Source of the DNA: Treponema sp. | GTDB taxonomy: Bacteria > Spirochaetota > Spirochaetia > Treponematales > Treponemataceae | Reading direction: 5' to 3' | DNA length: 64,000 nt | Assembly: GCA_017534445.1 (NCBI GenBank) | Contig: JAFXWC010000058.1 | Coordinates: forward strand, 1-64,000 | In this document: one piece after another, positions 1 through 8,176 of the stretch | Numbering within the stretch: position 1 is the stretch's first letter | How the letters are laid out: every line of letters starts with the position of its first letter | Notes under the pieces: model-generated | What the model was told of the DNA's origin: nothing | Databases searched by the model: none | The model's input: the letters and a program-made list of their open reading frames with translations, nothing else | Made by a program: the position numbers and the translations under genes

Positions 1-21
1 ATTTTATGAAGGAGTTCTATC

Positions 22-111
22 GTGCCTTGTGGAAAGAAAAGAAAGCGCGCAAAGATAGCGACACATAAGCGTAAGAAGAAGCTTAGACGGAATCGGCATA
101 AGAGCAAGTAA
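22..111 (+). CDS. bS22/mS38-like small ribosomal protein (AURKAIP1/COX24 domain), 29 aa
   Basis: A 29-residue, extremely basic peptide (MPCGKKRKRAKIATHKRKKK, then LRRNRHKSK) starting at GTG, with GGAG at 11-14 seven bases upstream. The pattern of a short PxGKKRKR head, an IATHKRKK middle and an LRRNRHK tail is that of the AURKAIP1/COX24 (DUF1713) domain family, whose members include mycobacterial bS22 and mitochondrial mS38 of the small ribosomal subunit. Inference: a small-subunit ribosomal protein. It is followed directly by a terminator, so it is probably the last or only gene of its transcript. It is short enough to be missed by most gene callers. Confidence 0.8.
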   Translation: MPCGKKRKRAKIATHKRKKKLRRNRHKSK

Positions 112-148
112 TTGCCCTAAGCGACTATTATTTGAACATTTGCCAGAA

Positions 149-190
149 AGGCCGCGGTTGTTTGCAAGACTTACTGCGGTCTTTTTTTTC
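149..190 (+). terminator. Rho-independent terminator of the bS22-like gene
   Basis: A 10-bp stem (149-158 with 173-182, including two G-U pairs) with a loop that can fold further, followed by a run of T at 182-189. It lies 38 bases after the stop of the small ribosomal protein gene. Confidence 0.8.
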
Positions 191-222
191 GTGTGTTGTT
201 GTTTTTATACGCACGGACTGTG

Positions 223-249
223 GCCGGGTTTTTTCCCGGCTTTTTTTTT
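223..249 (+). terminator. Second intrinsic terminator, just upstream of dxs
   Basis: A perfect 6-bp GC stem GCCGGG (223-228) and CCCGGC (235-240) around a T6 loop, followed by nine T. It ends only 30 bases before the chosen dxs start, so it is either a back-up terminator for the preceding gene or an attenuator that dxs transcription must pass. No convincing sigma-70 promoter is visible between it and dxs. Confidence 0.75.
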
Positions 250-279
250 AATTCGTCATTTTATTCTACATGGGGAAAA

Positions 280-2259
280 ATGCTGCAGAATATACATTCA
301 CCGCAAGACCTAAAAAAAATTCCAGAAAAGAAACTCTCTTCCCTTGCAGAGGAAATCCGCAGTAAAATCATTAAGGTTGTCGGAAAGAATGGAGGGCACT
401 TGGCAAGCAACCTGGGTGTTGTAGAGCTTACCATAGCCTTGCACCGTGTCTTTGACAGCCCCCATGACGCCATTGTCTGGGACGTTAGCCACCAGGGTTA
501 TCCCCATAAGCTTTTGACCGGACGCTACGATCAGTTCCCCACAATAAGGACCAAGGACGGAATATCTGGTTTTACCCGCATTCAGGAAAGCGAGCACGAC
601 TATTTTGACGCAGGACACGCATCTTCTTCCATCTCTTCTGCCCTGGGGCTTCTTGCCGCCTGGAAGATAAGGGGCCGCAAGGACAAGGTTGTGGCTGTAA
701 TTGGCGACGGAGCGCTTACCGGTGGAATGGCATACGAGGCGCTTAGCCATGCGGGGCAGCTTGCCCAGAACCTTATCGTCATTGTGAACGACAACAAGAT
801 GTCCATAAGCCGCAACACAGGCTCCATTTCACGCTACCTTTCGAGCCTTACCACAACGGCTTCCTACCACAACCTTAGGCACAAGATTGACCGCCTTATA
901 GACGACATTCCCTACGTGAACCGCCACATAGGAAAATTTGTCTACAGGCTAAAGAGGGGCCTTAAGGGACTTTTCTTTTCCAACAATTTCTTTGTTGACC
1001 TTGGCTTTGAGTACGTGGGCCCGCTTGACGGTCACAACATAAAGGTTCTTGAGGACACCTTCAGACGCGTCCAGAGGATTCCTCGCCCGGTAGTGATTCA
1101 TGTGGTTACGAAAAAGGGAAGGGGATACAGTCCTGCAGAAAATGACCCGGCAACCTTCCACGGTGTTGGCCCCTTCAACATAAGCGACGGCGTTGTGGAA
1201 AAATACGATACGCTTAGCTTTACGGAGGCCTTTAGCCACAAGATTGTGGAAATGGCAAAAAAGGACGAACGCATTGCGGCTGTTACGGCGGCCATGTCCA
1301 AGGGAACAGGGCTTGACTCCTTCTCTAGGCACTTTAAGAACCGCTTCTTTGACGTGGGAATTGCGGAGGAACACGCTGTTACCTTTGCGGGTGGTCTTGC
1401 GGCGGGTGGAATGGTTCCCGTAGCGGCAATCTATTCTACCTTTATGCAGCGTTCCGTTGACCAGATTATAGAAGACGTTGCCATGCAAAAGAGGCACGTC
1501 ATCCTGGCGCTGGACAGGGCTGGAGCTGTTCCTGCAGACGGCGAGACCCACCAGGGAATCTTTGACATTGCCCTTTTCCGTACTGTTCCAAACCTTGTGA
1601 TTATGACTGTTTCAAGTGCGGCGGATCTTGGACTCTGCCTTGACTGGGCCGTTTACGGAACAAAGATGCCTGTTTCAATAAGGTGGCCAAAAATGTCCTG
1701 TCCTTCCGAGATTCCTTCATTTTCAAAACCTGTGGAAGAGGGACGTGGGCTTTTTATTGATTCCGATGAATTTGCCCCTGCTCTTAGCGCAAGGCTTAGA
1801 GACGAAATGGAGGGTGCTGGCTTGGATTCTTCGCTCTCCAAAGGGGCTCTTTCCAACAGGGATAAGGTGCTTTTTGTCTGCACCGGAAGCATGTATGCGG
1901 AAACTCTTACTGCGGCCCGTTCCCTTTTGCTTAAGGGGACTGAATGCGCAATATTCATACTAAGATTCATAAAGCCCTTTGACGAGCTGTATTTCTTGGA
2001 TTCAGCCAAGCCCTTCAACAGCATAGTCTTTGTGGAAGACGGAATGATGGCGGGAAGCTTTTCATGCTACCTTGAAGGGCTTGTCCACCGCAAGAGGGAA
2101 AGTTCTGTATGCAGGACAAAGGTTCTTGCCTTCCCTGACAGGTTCTTTGGATGCGGCACCAGGGACCAGCTCTTGGACGAAGCGGGACTTTCTTCATCAA
2201 AAATTGCAGAGGCGGCTTTTAGCCTTGTACAAAACGCGTCAATTCAGCATAATGGATAG
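280..2259 (+). CDS. dxs: 1-deoxy-D-xylulose-5-phosphate synthase
   Basis: Thiamine-diphosphate enzyme joining pyruvate and glyceraldehyde 3-phosphate, the first step of the MEP isoprenoid pathway. About 659 aa, a normal length for the family. Seen: the N-terminal GGHLASNLGVVEL block with the conserved His (residue 40), the ThDP/Mg motif GDGALTGGM (from 142), and the central transketolase-type segment DRAGAVPADGETHQGIFDIA. The frame is open upstream to a GTG at 193, but that would place the start in front of a terminator hairpin; ATG 280 gives the family-typical N-terminus (MLQNIHSPQDLKK), with GGGG 4 nt upstream. First gene of a run dxs-cdaA-cdaR-acpS-DUF2225-truA with gaps or overlaps under 30 nt. 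Confidence 0.95.
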   Translation: MLQNIHSPQDLKKIPEKKLSSLAEEIRSKIIKVVGKNGGHLASNLGVVELTIALHRVFDSPHDAIVWDVSHQGYPHKLLTGRYDQFPTIRTKDGISGFTRIQESEHDYFDAGHASSSISSALGLLAAWKIRGRKDKVVAVIGDGALTGGMAYEALSHAGQLAQNLIVIVNDNKMSISRNTGSISRYLSSLTTTASYHNLRHKIDRLIDDIPYVNRHIGKFVYRLKRGLKGLFFSNNFFVDLGFEYVGPLDGHNIKVLEDTFRRVQRIPRPVVIHVVTKKGRGYSPAENDPATFHGVGPFNISDGVVEKYDTLSFTEAFSHKIVEMAKKDERIAAVTAAMSKGTGLDSFSRHFKNRFFDVGIAEEHAVTFAGGLAAGGMVPVAAIYSTFMQRSVDQIIEDVAMQKRHVILALDRAGAVPADGETHQGIFDIALFRTVPNLVIMTVSSAADLGLCLDWAVYGTKMPVSIRWPKMSCPSEIPSFSKPVEEGRGLFIDSDEFAPALSARLRDEMEGAGLDSSLSKGALSNRDKVLFVCTGSMYAETLTAARSLLLKGTECAIFILRFIKPFDELYFLDSAKPFNSIVFVEDGMMAGSFSCYLEGLVHRKRESSVCRTKVLAFPDRFFGCGTRDQLLDEAGLSSSKIAEAAFSLVQNASIQHNG

Positions 2260-2285
2260 TATAAGTACATAAAGGAGGAAAGGGC

Positions 2286-3098
2286 GTGACCAGTTTGGAT
2301 CTTTTGAGAACCGTTTACAATTCTTACATAAGTCCGGTTCTTGACGTGCTGATTCTAGCCTTTTTGCTTTACAAATCTTACGAAATGATTGTAAAGACAA
2401 ACACCGTTCAGCTGTTCAAGGCGGCTCTTATTGTTGCAATGGCATGCTTCGTTGTTTGGATCCTTAACCTTAAGACCCTTCAGTGGATATTCCTAAAGAT
2501 AGTTCCAGTCCTTGCAGTAGGATTTGCGATTGTCTTCCAGCCGGAAATAAGAAAGATTATGCTCAAGCTGGGGCAGGCTGAATGGCTTACCTTTGGCTCA
2601 AAGTCCCGTCATACATCAGTTGACGCTGTAATACAGGCTGCGGAAAAACTTTCCGAGATGAAAAGGGGAATGCTGGTTGTGTTCCTCCGCACCACCAAGC
2701 ACGACAACATAATCAACACGGGCGTAATGCTAAACGCAGACGTGTCTGCAAGCCTACTCCTTACTATTTTTGACCACGACACACCTCTTCACGATGCGGC
2801 ATGCTTTGTGCAGAACGGAAAAATACTTGCCGCCGGCTGCTTTTTGCCGCTGAGTGAGCAGTACGACATAAAAAAGACCTTCGGAACGCGCCACCGTGCG
2901 GCCCTTGGTATGAGTGAGCAGGGTGACTGCGTTGTAATGGTTGTAAGCGAAGAGACAGGAGCGGTAAGCCTTGCCTATGACGGAGAGTTGCACTACGGAC
3001 TTTCTGTTGCAGAGCTAACCCGCAAGCTGGAAGAGCTTTTGGACACTTCAAAAGAAACAAAGCGGAAGGATACACTGGATGAGTACAAAGTTTCTTGA
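2286..3098 (+). CDS. cdaA: Diadenylate cyclase, CdaA type (active-site DGA reads DAA)
   Basis: Membrane-bound synthase of c-di-AMP from two ATP. 270 aa: three hydrophobic segments within residues 15-85, then a DisA_N/DAC domain (about 105-250). Seen: VFQPEIRK after the last membrane segment, TPLHDAACFV at 166-175 and GTRHRAALG at 200-208 (the RHR nucleotide-binding motif). The catalytic triplet is normally DGA; here it is Asp170-Ala171-Ala172. GTG start with AAAGGAGG about 8 nt upstream. Overlaps the following YbbR-domain gene by 20 bp, the usual cdaA-cdaR arrangement. The protein is otherwise full length. Whether the Gly-to-Ala change affects activity cannot be told from sequence. Confidence 0.93.
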   Translation: MTSLDLLRTVYNSYISPVLDVLILAFLLYKSYEMIVKTNTVQLFKAALIVAMACFVVWILNLKTLQWIFLKIVPVLAVGFAIVFQPEIRKIMLKLGQAEWLTFGSKSRHTSVDAVIQAAEKLSEMKRGMLVVFLRTTKHDNIINTGVMLNADVSASLLLTIFDHDTPLHDAACFVQNGKILAAGCFLPLSEQYDIKKTFGTRHRAALGMSEQGDCVVMVVSEETGAVSLAYDGELHYGLSVAELTRKLEELLDTSKETKRKDTLDEYKVS

Positions 3099-4092
3099 AA
3101 GACTGTTTAATAATTGGATTGCAAAAATCGCTAGCCTCCTTCTTGCGCTGCTCATCTACATAATGTACCTGTCATCGCAGCTTTCCGAAAAGGACTTTGT
3201 AGTGCCGCTAAAGATTGTCCAGACCGGAAACCTTACCCTGGTAGAGTCAAAATCACCGGTTTCAGCCGTAAAAGTGACCGTGCGTGGAAAAAGTTCCCAG
3301 CTTCTTGAGGTTTCAGAAAATGATTTGGAAGCCTATGTTGACATAACATCCCAGGTGGCGGGGGGAACATACGATTTTCCCATCTTTGTAAAGCCGTCTG
3401 GCCGCCTTGTGCTTATGGAGCCTTTGGAAATAAAGCTTGGAAGGGAAAAAGTTTCGCTTACCGTGGAAGAGCGCATATTCAGGTATGTCCCCGTAGAGGC
3501 AACCCTTGCAGGAACTCCGGCCCGCGGTTACCAGGTGGAGTCCGTGTCCGTGGCACCGCCTTACGTAAAGATTACAGGCCCCAAGTCCATAGTAGATGGA
3601 ATATCCTTTGTTCAGACAGAAAAAATAGACATACAGGGCATTACAAGGAACAGCGTGCAGGAAACAGCCCTTTCATACGAGAATTCCCTTGTAAAGATAG
3701 ACGCAGAGACCCAGTACGAGGTTACGGTCGTTACAGAGCCGTCTCCCCTTACCAAGGATTTCCCGGGAGTTCCTATTGAGTACAGGAATCTGGACAGCGC
3801 TTTTGAAATAACAACTTCCGCGCAAACTACCGATATTAGGTTAAAGGGACAGATGCTTCAGGTTGAAAATTCCGATGCTTCGGTCTTTAGAGTGGAGGCG
3901 GACTGTTCAGCCATAAGGGAAGAGGGCACTTTTGAGGTTCCAGTCTATGTGGTTGTTCCCCAGGGGCTGGAGATAGACAGCCAGTCAAAGACAAGGATTC
4001 GGATAACCGTAGCCAGACGCACCATTCCAGAACCGGTTTTGCCGGAAGCAGGGCCTGTGGACTTGGCGGAACCGGAGGTGCATGACCAGTGA
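3079..4092 (+). CDS. cdaR: YbbR-domain protein, probable CdaA regulator
   Basis: 337 aa with one N-terminal membrane anchor (about residues 15-33) and an extracytoplasmic part built of YbbR-like beta repeats (for example the segments around SPVSAVKVTVRGKSSQL and PPYVKITGPKSIVDG). In Firmicutes the CdaR partner binds and modulates the diadenylate cyclase CdaA; the 20-bp overlap with cdaA here supports the same pairing. The C-terminus is proline- and acid-rich. Its stop overlaps the acpS start (GTGA), suggesting translational coupling. Confidence 0.85.
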   Translation: MSTKFLERLFNNWIAKIASLLLALLIYIMYLSSQLSEKDFVVPLKIVQTGNLTLVESKSPVSAVKVTVRGKSSQLLEVSENDLEAYVDITSQVAGGTYDFPIFVKPSGRLVLMEPLEIKLGREKVSLTVEERIFRYVPVEATLAGTPARGYQVESVSVAPPYVKITGPKSIVDGISFVQTEKIDIQGITRNSVQETALSYENSLVKIDAETQYEVTVVTEPSPLTKDFPGVPIEYRNLDSAFEITTSAQTTDIRLKGQMLQVENSDASVFRVEADCSAIREEGTFEVPVYVVVPQGLEIDSQSKTRIRITVARRTIPEPVLPEAGPVDLAEPEVHDQ

Positions 4093-4472
4093 TTTTTGGC
4101 ATAGGCTGCGACATTGCAAAGGTTTCGCGCTTTGAGCGGTGGGTAAGGGACGAATCCCTCTTGTGCCGCTTCTTTAACGAAAAGGAGATGCTTTCCAGCA
4201 AGACAGCATCCCTCCAGAGGCGGTGCGAATACTATGCGGTTCGCTTTGCCGCAAAAGAATCTTTTTCAAAAGCGCTGGGTACGGGTTTAAAAGGATTTTG
4301 TCTTACCGATATTTATATAGAAAAAGATGACGAAGACAAGCCTGTCCTCCGTGTTACCGGTAAGGCCGAGGAACAGCTTATAAAATATTGCGGGGCAGGA
4401 TGCAGGGTTCATGTTTCTTTGAGTCATGAAAAGGAATATGCCCTTGCGTATGTTGTCATAGAGCGAGGTTAA
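4089..4472 (+). CDS. acpS: Holo-[acyl-carrier-protein] synthase
   Basis: Transfers 4'-phosphopantetheine from CoA to the serine of acyl carrier protein. 127 aa, the normal size for AcpS. Seen: N-terminal IGCDIAKVSRFE with the Mg-binding Asp, and RFAAKESFSKALGTG with the second conserved acidic residue and Lys. GTG start overlapping the cdaR stop by 4 nt. Ends 2 nt before the DUF2225 gene. Confidence 0.93.
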   Translation: MIFGIGCDIAKVSRFERWVRDESLLCRFFNEKEMLSSKTASLQRRCEYYAVRFAAKESFSKALGTGLKGFCLTDIYIEKDDEDKPVLRVTGKAEEQLIKYCGAGCRVHVSLSHEKEYALAYVVIERG

Positions 4473-4474
4473 AA

Positions 4475-5380
4475 ATGATACGTAGAACTCCAGGTTCGAA
4501 TGAAAGCGATTCGGAAAAAAAGCCAGCCATTACTTATTGGGCAAAAGAGCAGGTAAGGTGTCCCGTGTGCAAGAAGCCCTTTAACCAGGAAGTCATGCAC
4601 AAGGGTGGTGGCCGTATGATAGCAGGAAATCTTACGGAGGAACTTCACCGCAACTTTGAGCCTTCCAAAAGGTTTGGACGCGTTTATCCCCTGATTTATG
4701 ACATCGGTTGCTGCCCCAAGTGCCACACCGCCTTTTTCTGGAAGGACTTTGTGGACATAAAGGATGCAGACAGCCTTGCCCGCATAGAAGAGGACGAGGA
4801 ACACCGCAAGCAGGAAGTGGAAACAATATTCCCTTACTACAACCTGCGCGACGTGCGTAGCCTTTACGATGGAATCGCCATGTACTACCTGGCACTCCTC
4901 TGCTACGAAAAAGTGGACATTGCCTATGCCCCAACTTTCAAGAGGGCAATGATTTCTATCCGCCTGGCATGGCTTTGCAAGGACTTGGACAAGGCATGCC
5001 CCGACCACAACTATGACTACATCTCGCAGGTCTTCTACAGAAAGGCCCTTTTCTTCTACCAGCAGACGCTCATAAACGAAACAGGCCGCATTGAATCCAT
5101 TGAGCCCATCGTTAACTTTGGCCCGGACATGGACAAAAACTACGGCTACGACGGAGTAATATACCTCTGCGGACTTCTGGAATACCGCTACGGCCAGAGG
5201 CAGGACGGAGAGCTTCGCCTTAAAAAACTTGACGAATACAAGCGTGCCATTGCAAGAATCTTTGGTCTTGGTAAGTCCAGCAAGGCAAAACCGGGACCAC
5301 TTCTTGACACAGCAAAAGACCTGTACGACAAAATTTCGGCAGAGCTAACCTCCAGCAACGTATTCTCTGACCAAGGTTAA
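4475..5380 (+). CDS. DUF2225 family protein with two Cys-X2-Cys pairs
   Basis: 301 aa, cytoplasmic, no signal peptide. The N-terminal third carries CPVC (residues 29-32) and a second CPKC within DIGCCPKCHTAFFW, consistent with one zinc site; the rest is helical, TPR-like, and ends in a Lys-rich segment. This matches the DUF2225 family common in spirochaetes and Firmicutes. Function unknown; the zinc site and helical repeats suggest a scaffold or binding role, which is inference. Lies in the dxs-truA operon, 2 nt after acpS and 7 nt before truA. Confidence 0.75.
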   Translation: MIRRTPGSNESDSEKKPAITYWAKEQVRCPVCKKPFNQEVMHKGGGRMIAGNLTEELHRNFEPSKRFGRVYPLIYDIGCCPKCHTAFFWKDFVDIKDADSLARIEEDEEHRKQEVETIFPYYNLRDVRSLYDGIAMYYLALLCYEKVDIAYAPTFKRAMISIRLAWLCKDLDKACPDHNYDYISQVFYRKALFFYQQTLINETGRIESIEPIVNFGPDMDKNYGYDGVIYLCGLLEYRYGQRQDGELRLKKLDEYKRAIARIFGLGKSSKAKPGPLLDTAKDLYDKISAELTSSNVFSDQG

Positions 5381-5387
5381 GTTCTGA

Positions 5388-6164
5388 ATGACAAACATTC
5401 TGCTTACCATTTCCTACGACGGCACCGATTTCTGCGGCTGGCAGCGGCAGAACGGTCCTGAAGGGGAAAACTGCGTGCGCACCGTTCAGGGAGAGATTGA
5501 ACTTGCCCTGCAAAAAATGCTAAAGGCAAAGATTCCCCTGTACGGTTCAGGCAGAACAGACAGCGGTGTTCATGCGGCGGGACAGGCTGCAAATTTTATT
5601 TCGCCGGTTGATTCTGTTCCTGAAAAAAACTATATCCGTGCCCTTAATTCAATCCTGCCACGGGACATACGCATCATGGACGCAAAGAAAGTTGACCCGG
5701 AATTCAACTCCCGCTTTAACGCAACAAGCCGGGTCTACAGGTATTTTATCCTGCCGCAAAAAGTTCCCCTTGCCCGCGACAGCCGCTACGTGTGGTCAAT
5801 ACCAAACCTTCCAAACCTTGACACGCTGAACCAAATGTGCTCGCTCTTGCACGGAGAGCTTGACTGCGCATCCTTTGCCTCTGCCGGGGACCAGAGCCTT
5901 TCCACCTTCCGCTACATAGATAGTGCCCGCTTTTTTAAGCAAGGAGACCTCCTCGTTTTTGAAATAGAAGCAAATGCCTTTTTGTGGAAAATGGTTCGAA
6001 GCATTACCGGAACCCTGATTGGCCTTGAGCAGAAGGGCGGCACAAAAGAAGACTTTGCAAAAATCCTCAACGCCCACGACAGAAAGCTTGCTGGCGTAAC
6101 GGCTCCCCCCGACGGACTTTTTTTGTGGCAGGTAAAATTTGACGGTGTAAGGCGGCATGTGTAG
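5388..6164 (+). CDS. truA: tRNA pseudouridine(38-40) synthase
   Basis: Isomerises U38-U40 in the anticodon arm of tRNAs. 258 aa, usual length. Seen: N-terminal ISYDGTDFCGWQRQ and the catalytic block GSGRTDSGVHAAGQ with the nucleophilic Asp, then NAFLWKMVRSITGTL near the C-terminus. Last gene of the dxs operon; the intergenic region downstream holds a GC-rich repeat element. Confidence 0.95.
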   Translation: MTNILLTISYDGTDFCGWQRQNGPEGENCVRTVQGEIELALQKMLKAKIPLYGSGRTDSGVHAAGQAANFISPVDSVPEKNYIRALNSILPRDIRIMDAKKVDPEFNSRFNATSRVYRYFILPQKVPLARDSRYVWSIPNLPNLDTLNQMCSLLHGELDCASFASAGDQSLSTFRYIDSARFFKQGDLLVFEIEANAFLWKMVRSITGTLIGLEQKGGTKEDFAKILNAHDRKLAGVTAPPDGLFLWQVKFDGVRRHV

Positions 6165-6170
6165 GATGGT

Positions 6171-6327
6171 ATTTTTCTGGACGGAACCTTTTTCCGGCTC
6201 TACCATTCACTCATCATCTAAAATCGGCTTTCATGCCCTTCGTCACCGCCCTTGCGCCCTTCGCTCACGCTCATAGCGTCCTATGGCCGCTACTAAAGGG
6301 GCTCCACGGCGGCGTAGGCCTTTTTTT
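6171..6327 (+). repeat. GC-rich intergenic repeat element, forward copy of the 27.6-kb type
   Basis: Fills the gap between truA and a convergent gene. It starts with a TCTGGACGG box (6176-6184) and ends with GGCGGCGTAGGCC (6308-6320) and a T run that could terminate truA. It aligns over its whole length with the reverse complement of 27560-27715: both have the TCTGGACGG box, an ACCGCCCTT box, a TTCGCT-GCGCTCAT-like stretch, an ACTAAAG box and the GGCGGCGTA(G/A)GCC end. No open frame makes sense here. Confidence 0.7.
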
Positions 6328-6359
6328 GTTTTAATCATTTTACTCCTACCTTGTTCAAA

Positions 6360-7004
6360 CTAATCATGTTTTATAAAAGGCTCCTTGATTTCTTCAAAAT
6401 AAACGCAGTCTTCCAAATTGCAAAAGGGAAACAGCATGGGGGTAGGAAGTTCGCCAAGATCATTCCGTGATTCTCCGATCAGCTTTATTGTTTCTGTATG
6501 TTTTTTTACAGGACCGCTTGCAATAATTTTTCCAAAGCTATCATATTCTATTTTGTTTGCCATTCCAAAATCCAGCTGTATTTTAATCTGTCCTTTGTCC
6601 AGAATTTTCTGTTTTGGAAACTTAGAATAGGGAATTGTGTTGCTGTAAATGAATCTGTGCCCCGGCTGAACGGCAAGAAGATTCAAATAGGACATATTGT
6701 CATTTTTATTTATGGGTGTTTCTTTTAACTGCATGTTTACCATTTCTTCAAGATTTTTAAAATTTGCATTGCATTCATCAATAACAATTGCACTTTTTTC
6801 TTCGTAAATTGGATGGAAGGAACTTGCAAAATATGCATAGGGAAAAATCAGAACTTTGTCTGTTTGATTTTCGTAAACAATTTCTATGGAAAAATAATCC
6901 TTTCTGAATTCATAATTTGTTCCTACCATCCGTATTTTTCCGGCTGAACATGAGGCAAAAGATATGGCAAGTATTGTGATTGCAATTATTGATTTAAAAC
7001 GCAT
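6360..7004 (-). CDS. Putative lipoprotein, unknown function
   Basis: 214 aa with a short basic N-terminus, hydrophobic stretch and a lipobox-like ISFASC (Cys19), so probably lipid-anchored and exported. The mature part is beta-rich with no domain I recognise. Base use is clearly more AT-rich than in the housekeeping neighbours (many AAA, TTT, ATT codons). Last of three small envelope genes that follow priA on the minus strand, 11 nt after the previous gene. Confidence 0.6.
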   Translation of the reverse strand: MRFKSIIAITILAISFASCSAGKIRMVGTNYEFRKDYFSIEIVYENQTDKVLIFPYAYFASSFHPIYEEKSAIVIDECNANFKNLEEMVNMQLKETPINKNDNMSYLNLLAVQPGHRFIYSNTIPYSKFPKQKILDKGQIKIQLDFGMANKIEYDSFGKIIASGPVKKHTETIKLIGESRNDLGELPTPMLFPFCNLEDCVYFEEIKEPFIKHD

Positions 7005-7015
7005 GGCTTGCTTCC

Positions 7016-7621
7016 TTATTTCTTCTTAATAAAGGAGCAACTGCTCCCGTCTGAAAATAATATATCTATCATTTCTTCATTTTTTTTGAGGTGCGAAAAA
7101 ACTATTTTTCCAGTTGCAGTTTCGGAAAAATTAATGTATGTTATCGTTTTATTTTTTCTATCAAAAGTACCTTCTTTTTTATCCGCGTCAAAATGTGGGC
7201 CTGTTACAATAACTTTATCATTATAAATAAATTCTATATTTTCGCATGGAAGGTTTGCCATGATAACCTTGTCGTTATCAAGTATTTGAATCGTTATGTT
7301 GCTATAATATAAATCAGAAGTTGTTGATTCCCAAGTCCCTGTGAATGTAGGCTTGTTCAAGTATAAAAAAATAATTATGCTTCCTGCCGCTATCCACAAG
7401 AGGCCGTCAAATATTTTTTCTTTTTTACCCAGCCAATGTTTTAGAAAAACATTTTTCCGCAATATTATGAAAAGCCCCTGGATCGGAAAAGCACTTAATG
7501 CCAAGATTATACCAATTTTCTTTGTATTGAAATATGGGGTGAATACTAGAAAAATACAGGCAAGTGGAATTATCAGAATAGGAATAAAGGTTGTAAGGGA
7601 ATTCATTGTTGTTTTATTCAT
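7016..7621 (-). CDS. Membrane protein with C-terminal beta-rich domain, unknown
   Basis: 201 aa. Three hydrophobic helices are visible (about residues 10-28, 35-53, 72-90), then a beta-rich domain from about residue 95 beginning GTWESTTSDLYYSN, a lipocalin-like opening seen in many small bacterial sensor or binding domains (inference). Starts inside the end of the preceding gene (8-nt overlap), so the two are probably translated together. AT-rich like its neighbours. Confidence 0.6.
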   Translation of the reverse strand: MNKTTMNSLTTFIPILIIPLACIFLVFTPYFNTKKIGIILALSAFPIQGLFIILRKNVFLKHWLGKKEKIFDGLLWIAAGSIIIFLYLNKPTFTGTWESTTSDLYYSNITIQILDNDKVIMANLPCENIEFIYNDKVIVTGPHFDADKKEGTFDRKNKTITYINFSETATGKIVFSHLKKNEEMIDILFSDGSSCSFIKKK

Positions 7622-8153
7622 TCTGTTCCTCCGTTTTTATTTCCGGCAAGACAATGGTTGCTGAATATACAGGAGAGATATATTTTTTGTTGAATCTCCT
7701 TTGCAAAAGTTTTTCGGGGTTTCCAAATGGGAAGGGGTATATGACCCTGTAAAAAACAGTTGCCTGTGTTCCCGGGGCAAGAACAAACAAATCTCCTCTG
7801 TAAGCGAAGACCCAGTTTTTATTTTGATCCTTCCGCCATCCCATTGAGATGTATGCAAATTCTTGTGAAGAAGGAATGCGTTCCGTTATGTATTCATCTG
7901 TTAGGCAAAAATATACGGCATAATCTGGTGCTGTTATAACAGGGTTTCCGTTTACAAGAATTTTATCAACAATTAGAGCCGAGTTTACTCCTTTGTTAAA
8001 GTATTTGCTTCTTCCCTTTGCATTTCTGTAGGGGAGTCTAAAAGAAATGCCACTTCCGTATTTGTCTGCCGTTACCGTACCAAGGTCTTCTGCGACTGTT
8101 GGCGAAAGAAAAATCAGTAAAAAGAGTAGGAGCAAGGCAATTGATTTTTTCAT
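7614..8153 (-). CDS. Exported protein of unknown function
   Basis: 179 aa from the ATG at 8153: MKKSIALLLLFLLIFLSPTVAE is a classical signal peptide with cleavage after a V-A pair. The frame is open further upstream to 8339, but that part runs inside priA; GGAGG at 8162-8166, eight bases before ATG 8153, settles the start. The mature part is beta-rich, with a C-terminal segment (FYRVIYPFPF ... SPVYSATIVLPE) that resembles one in the lipoprotein at 62316-62903. Begins 23 nt after priA, so probably in its operon. Confidence 0.65.
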   Translation of the reverse strand: MKKSIALLLLFLLIFLSPTVAEDLGTVTADKYGSGISFRLPYRNAKGRSKYFNKGVNSALIVDKILVNGNPVITAPDYAVYFCLTDEYITERIPSSQEFAYISMGWRKDQNKNWVFAYRGDLFVLAPGTQATVFYRVIYPFPFGNPEKLLQRRFNKKYISPVYSATIVLPEIKTEEQNE

Positions 8154-8176
8154 TTGGGGAACCTCCATGTTTTTTA

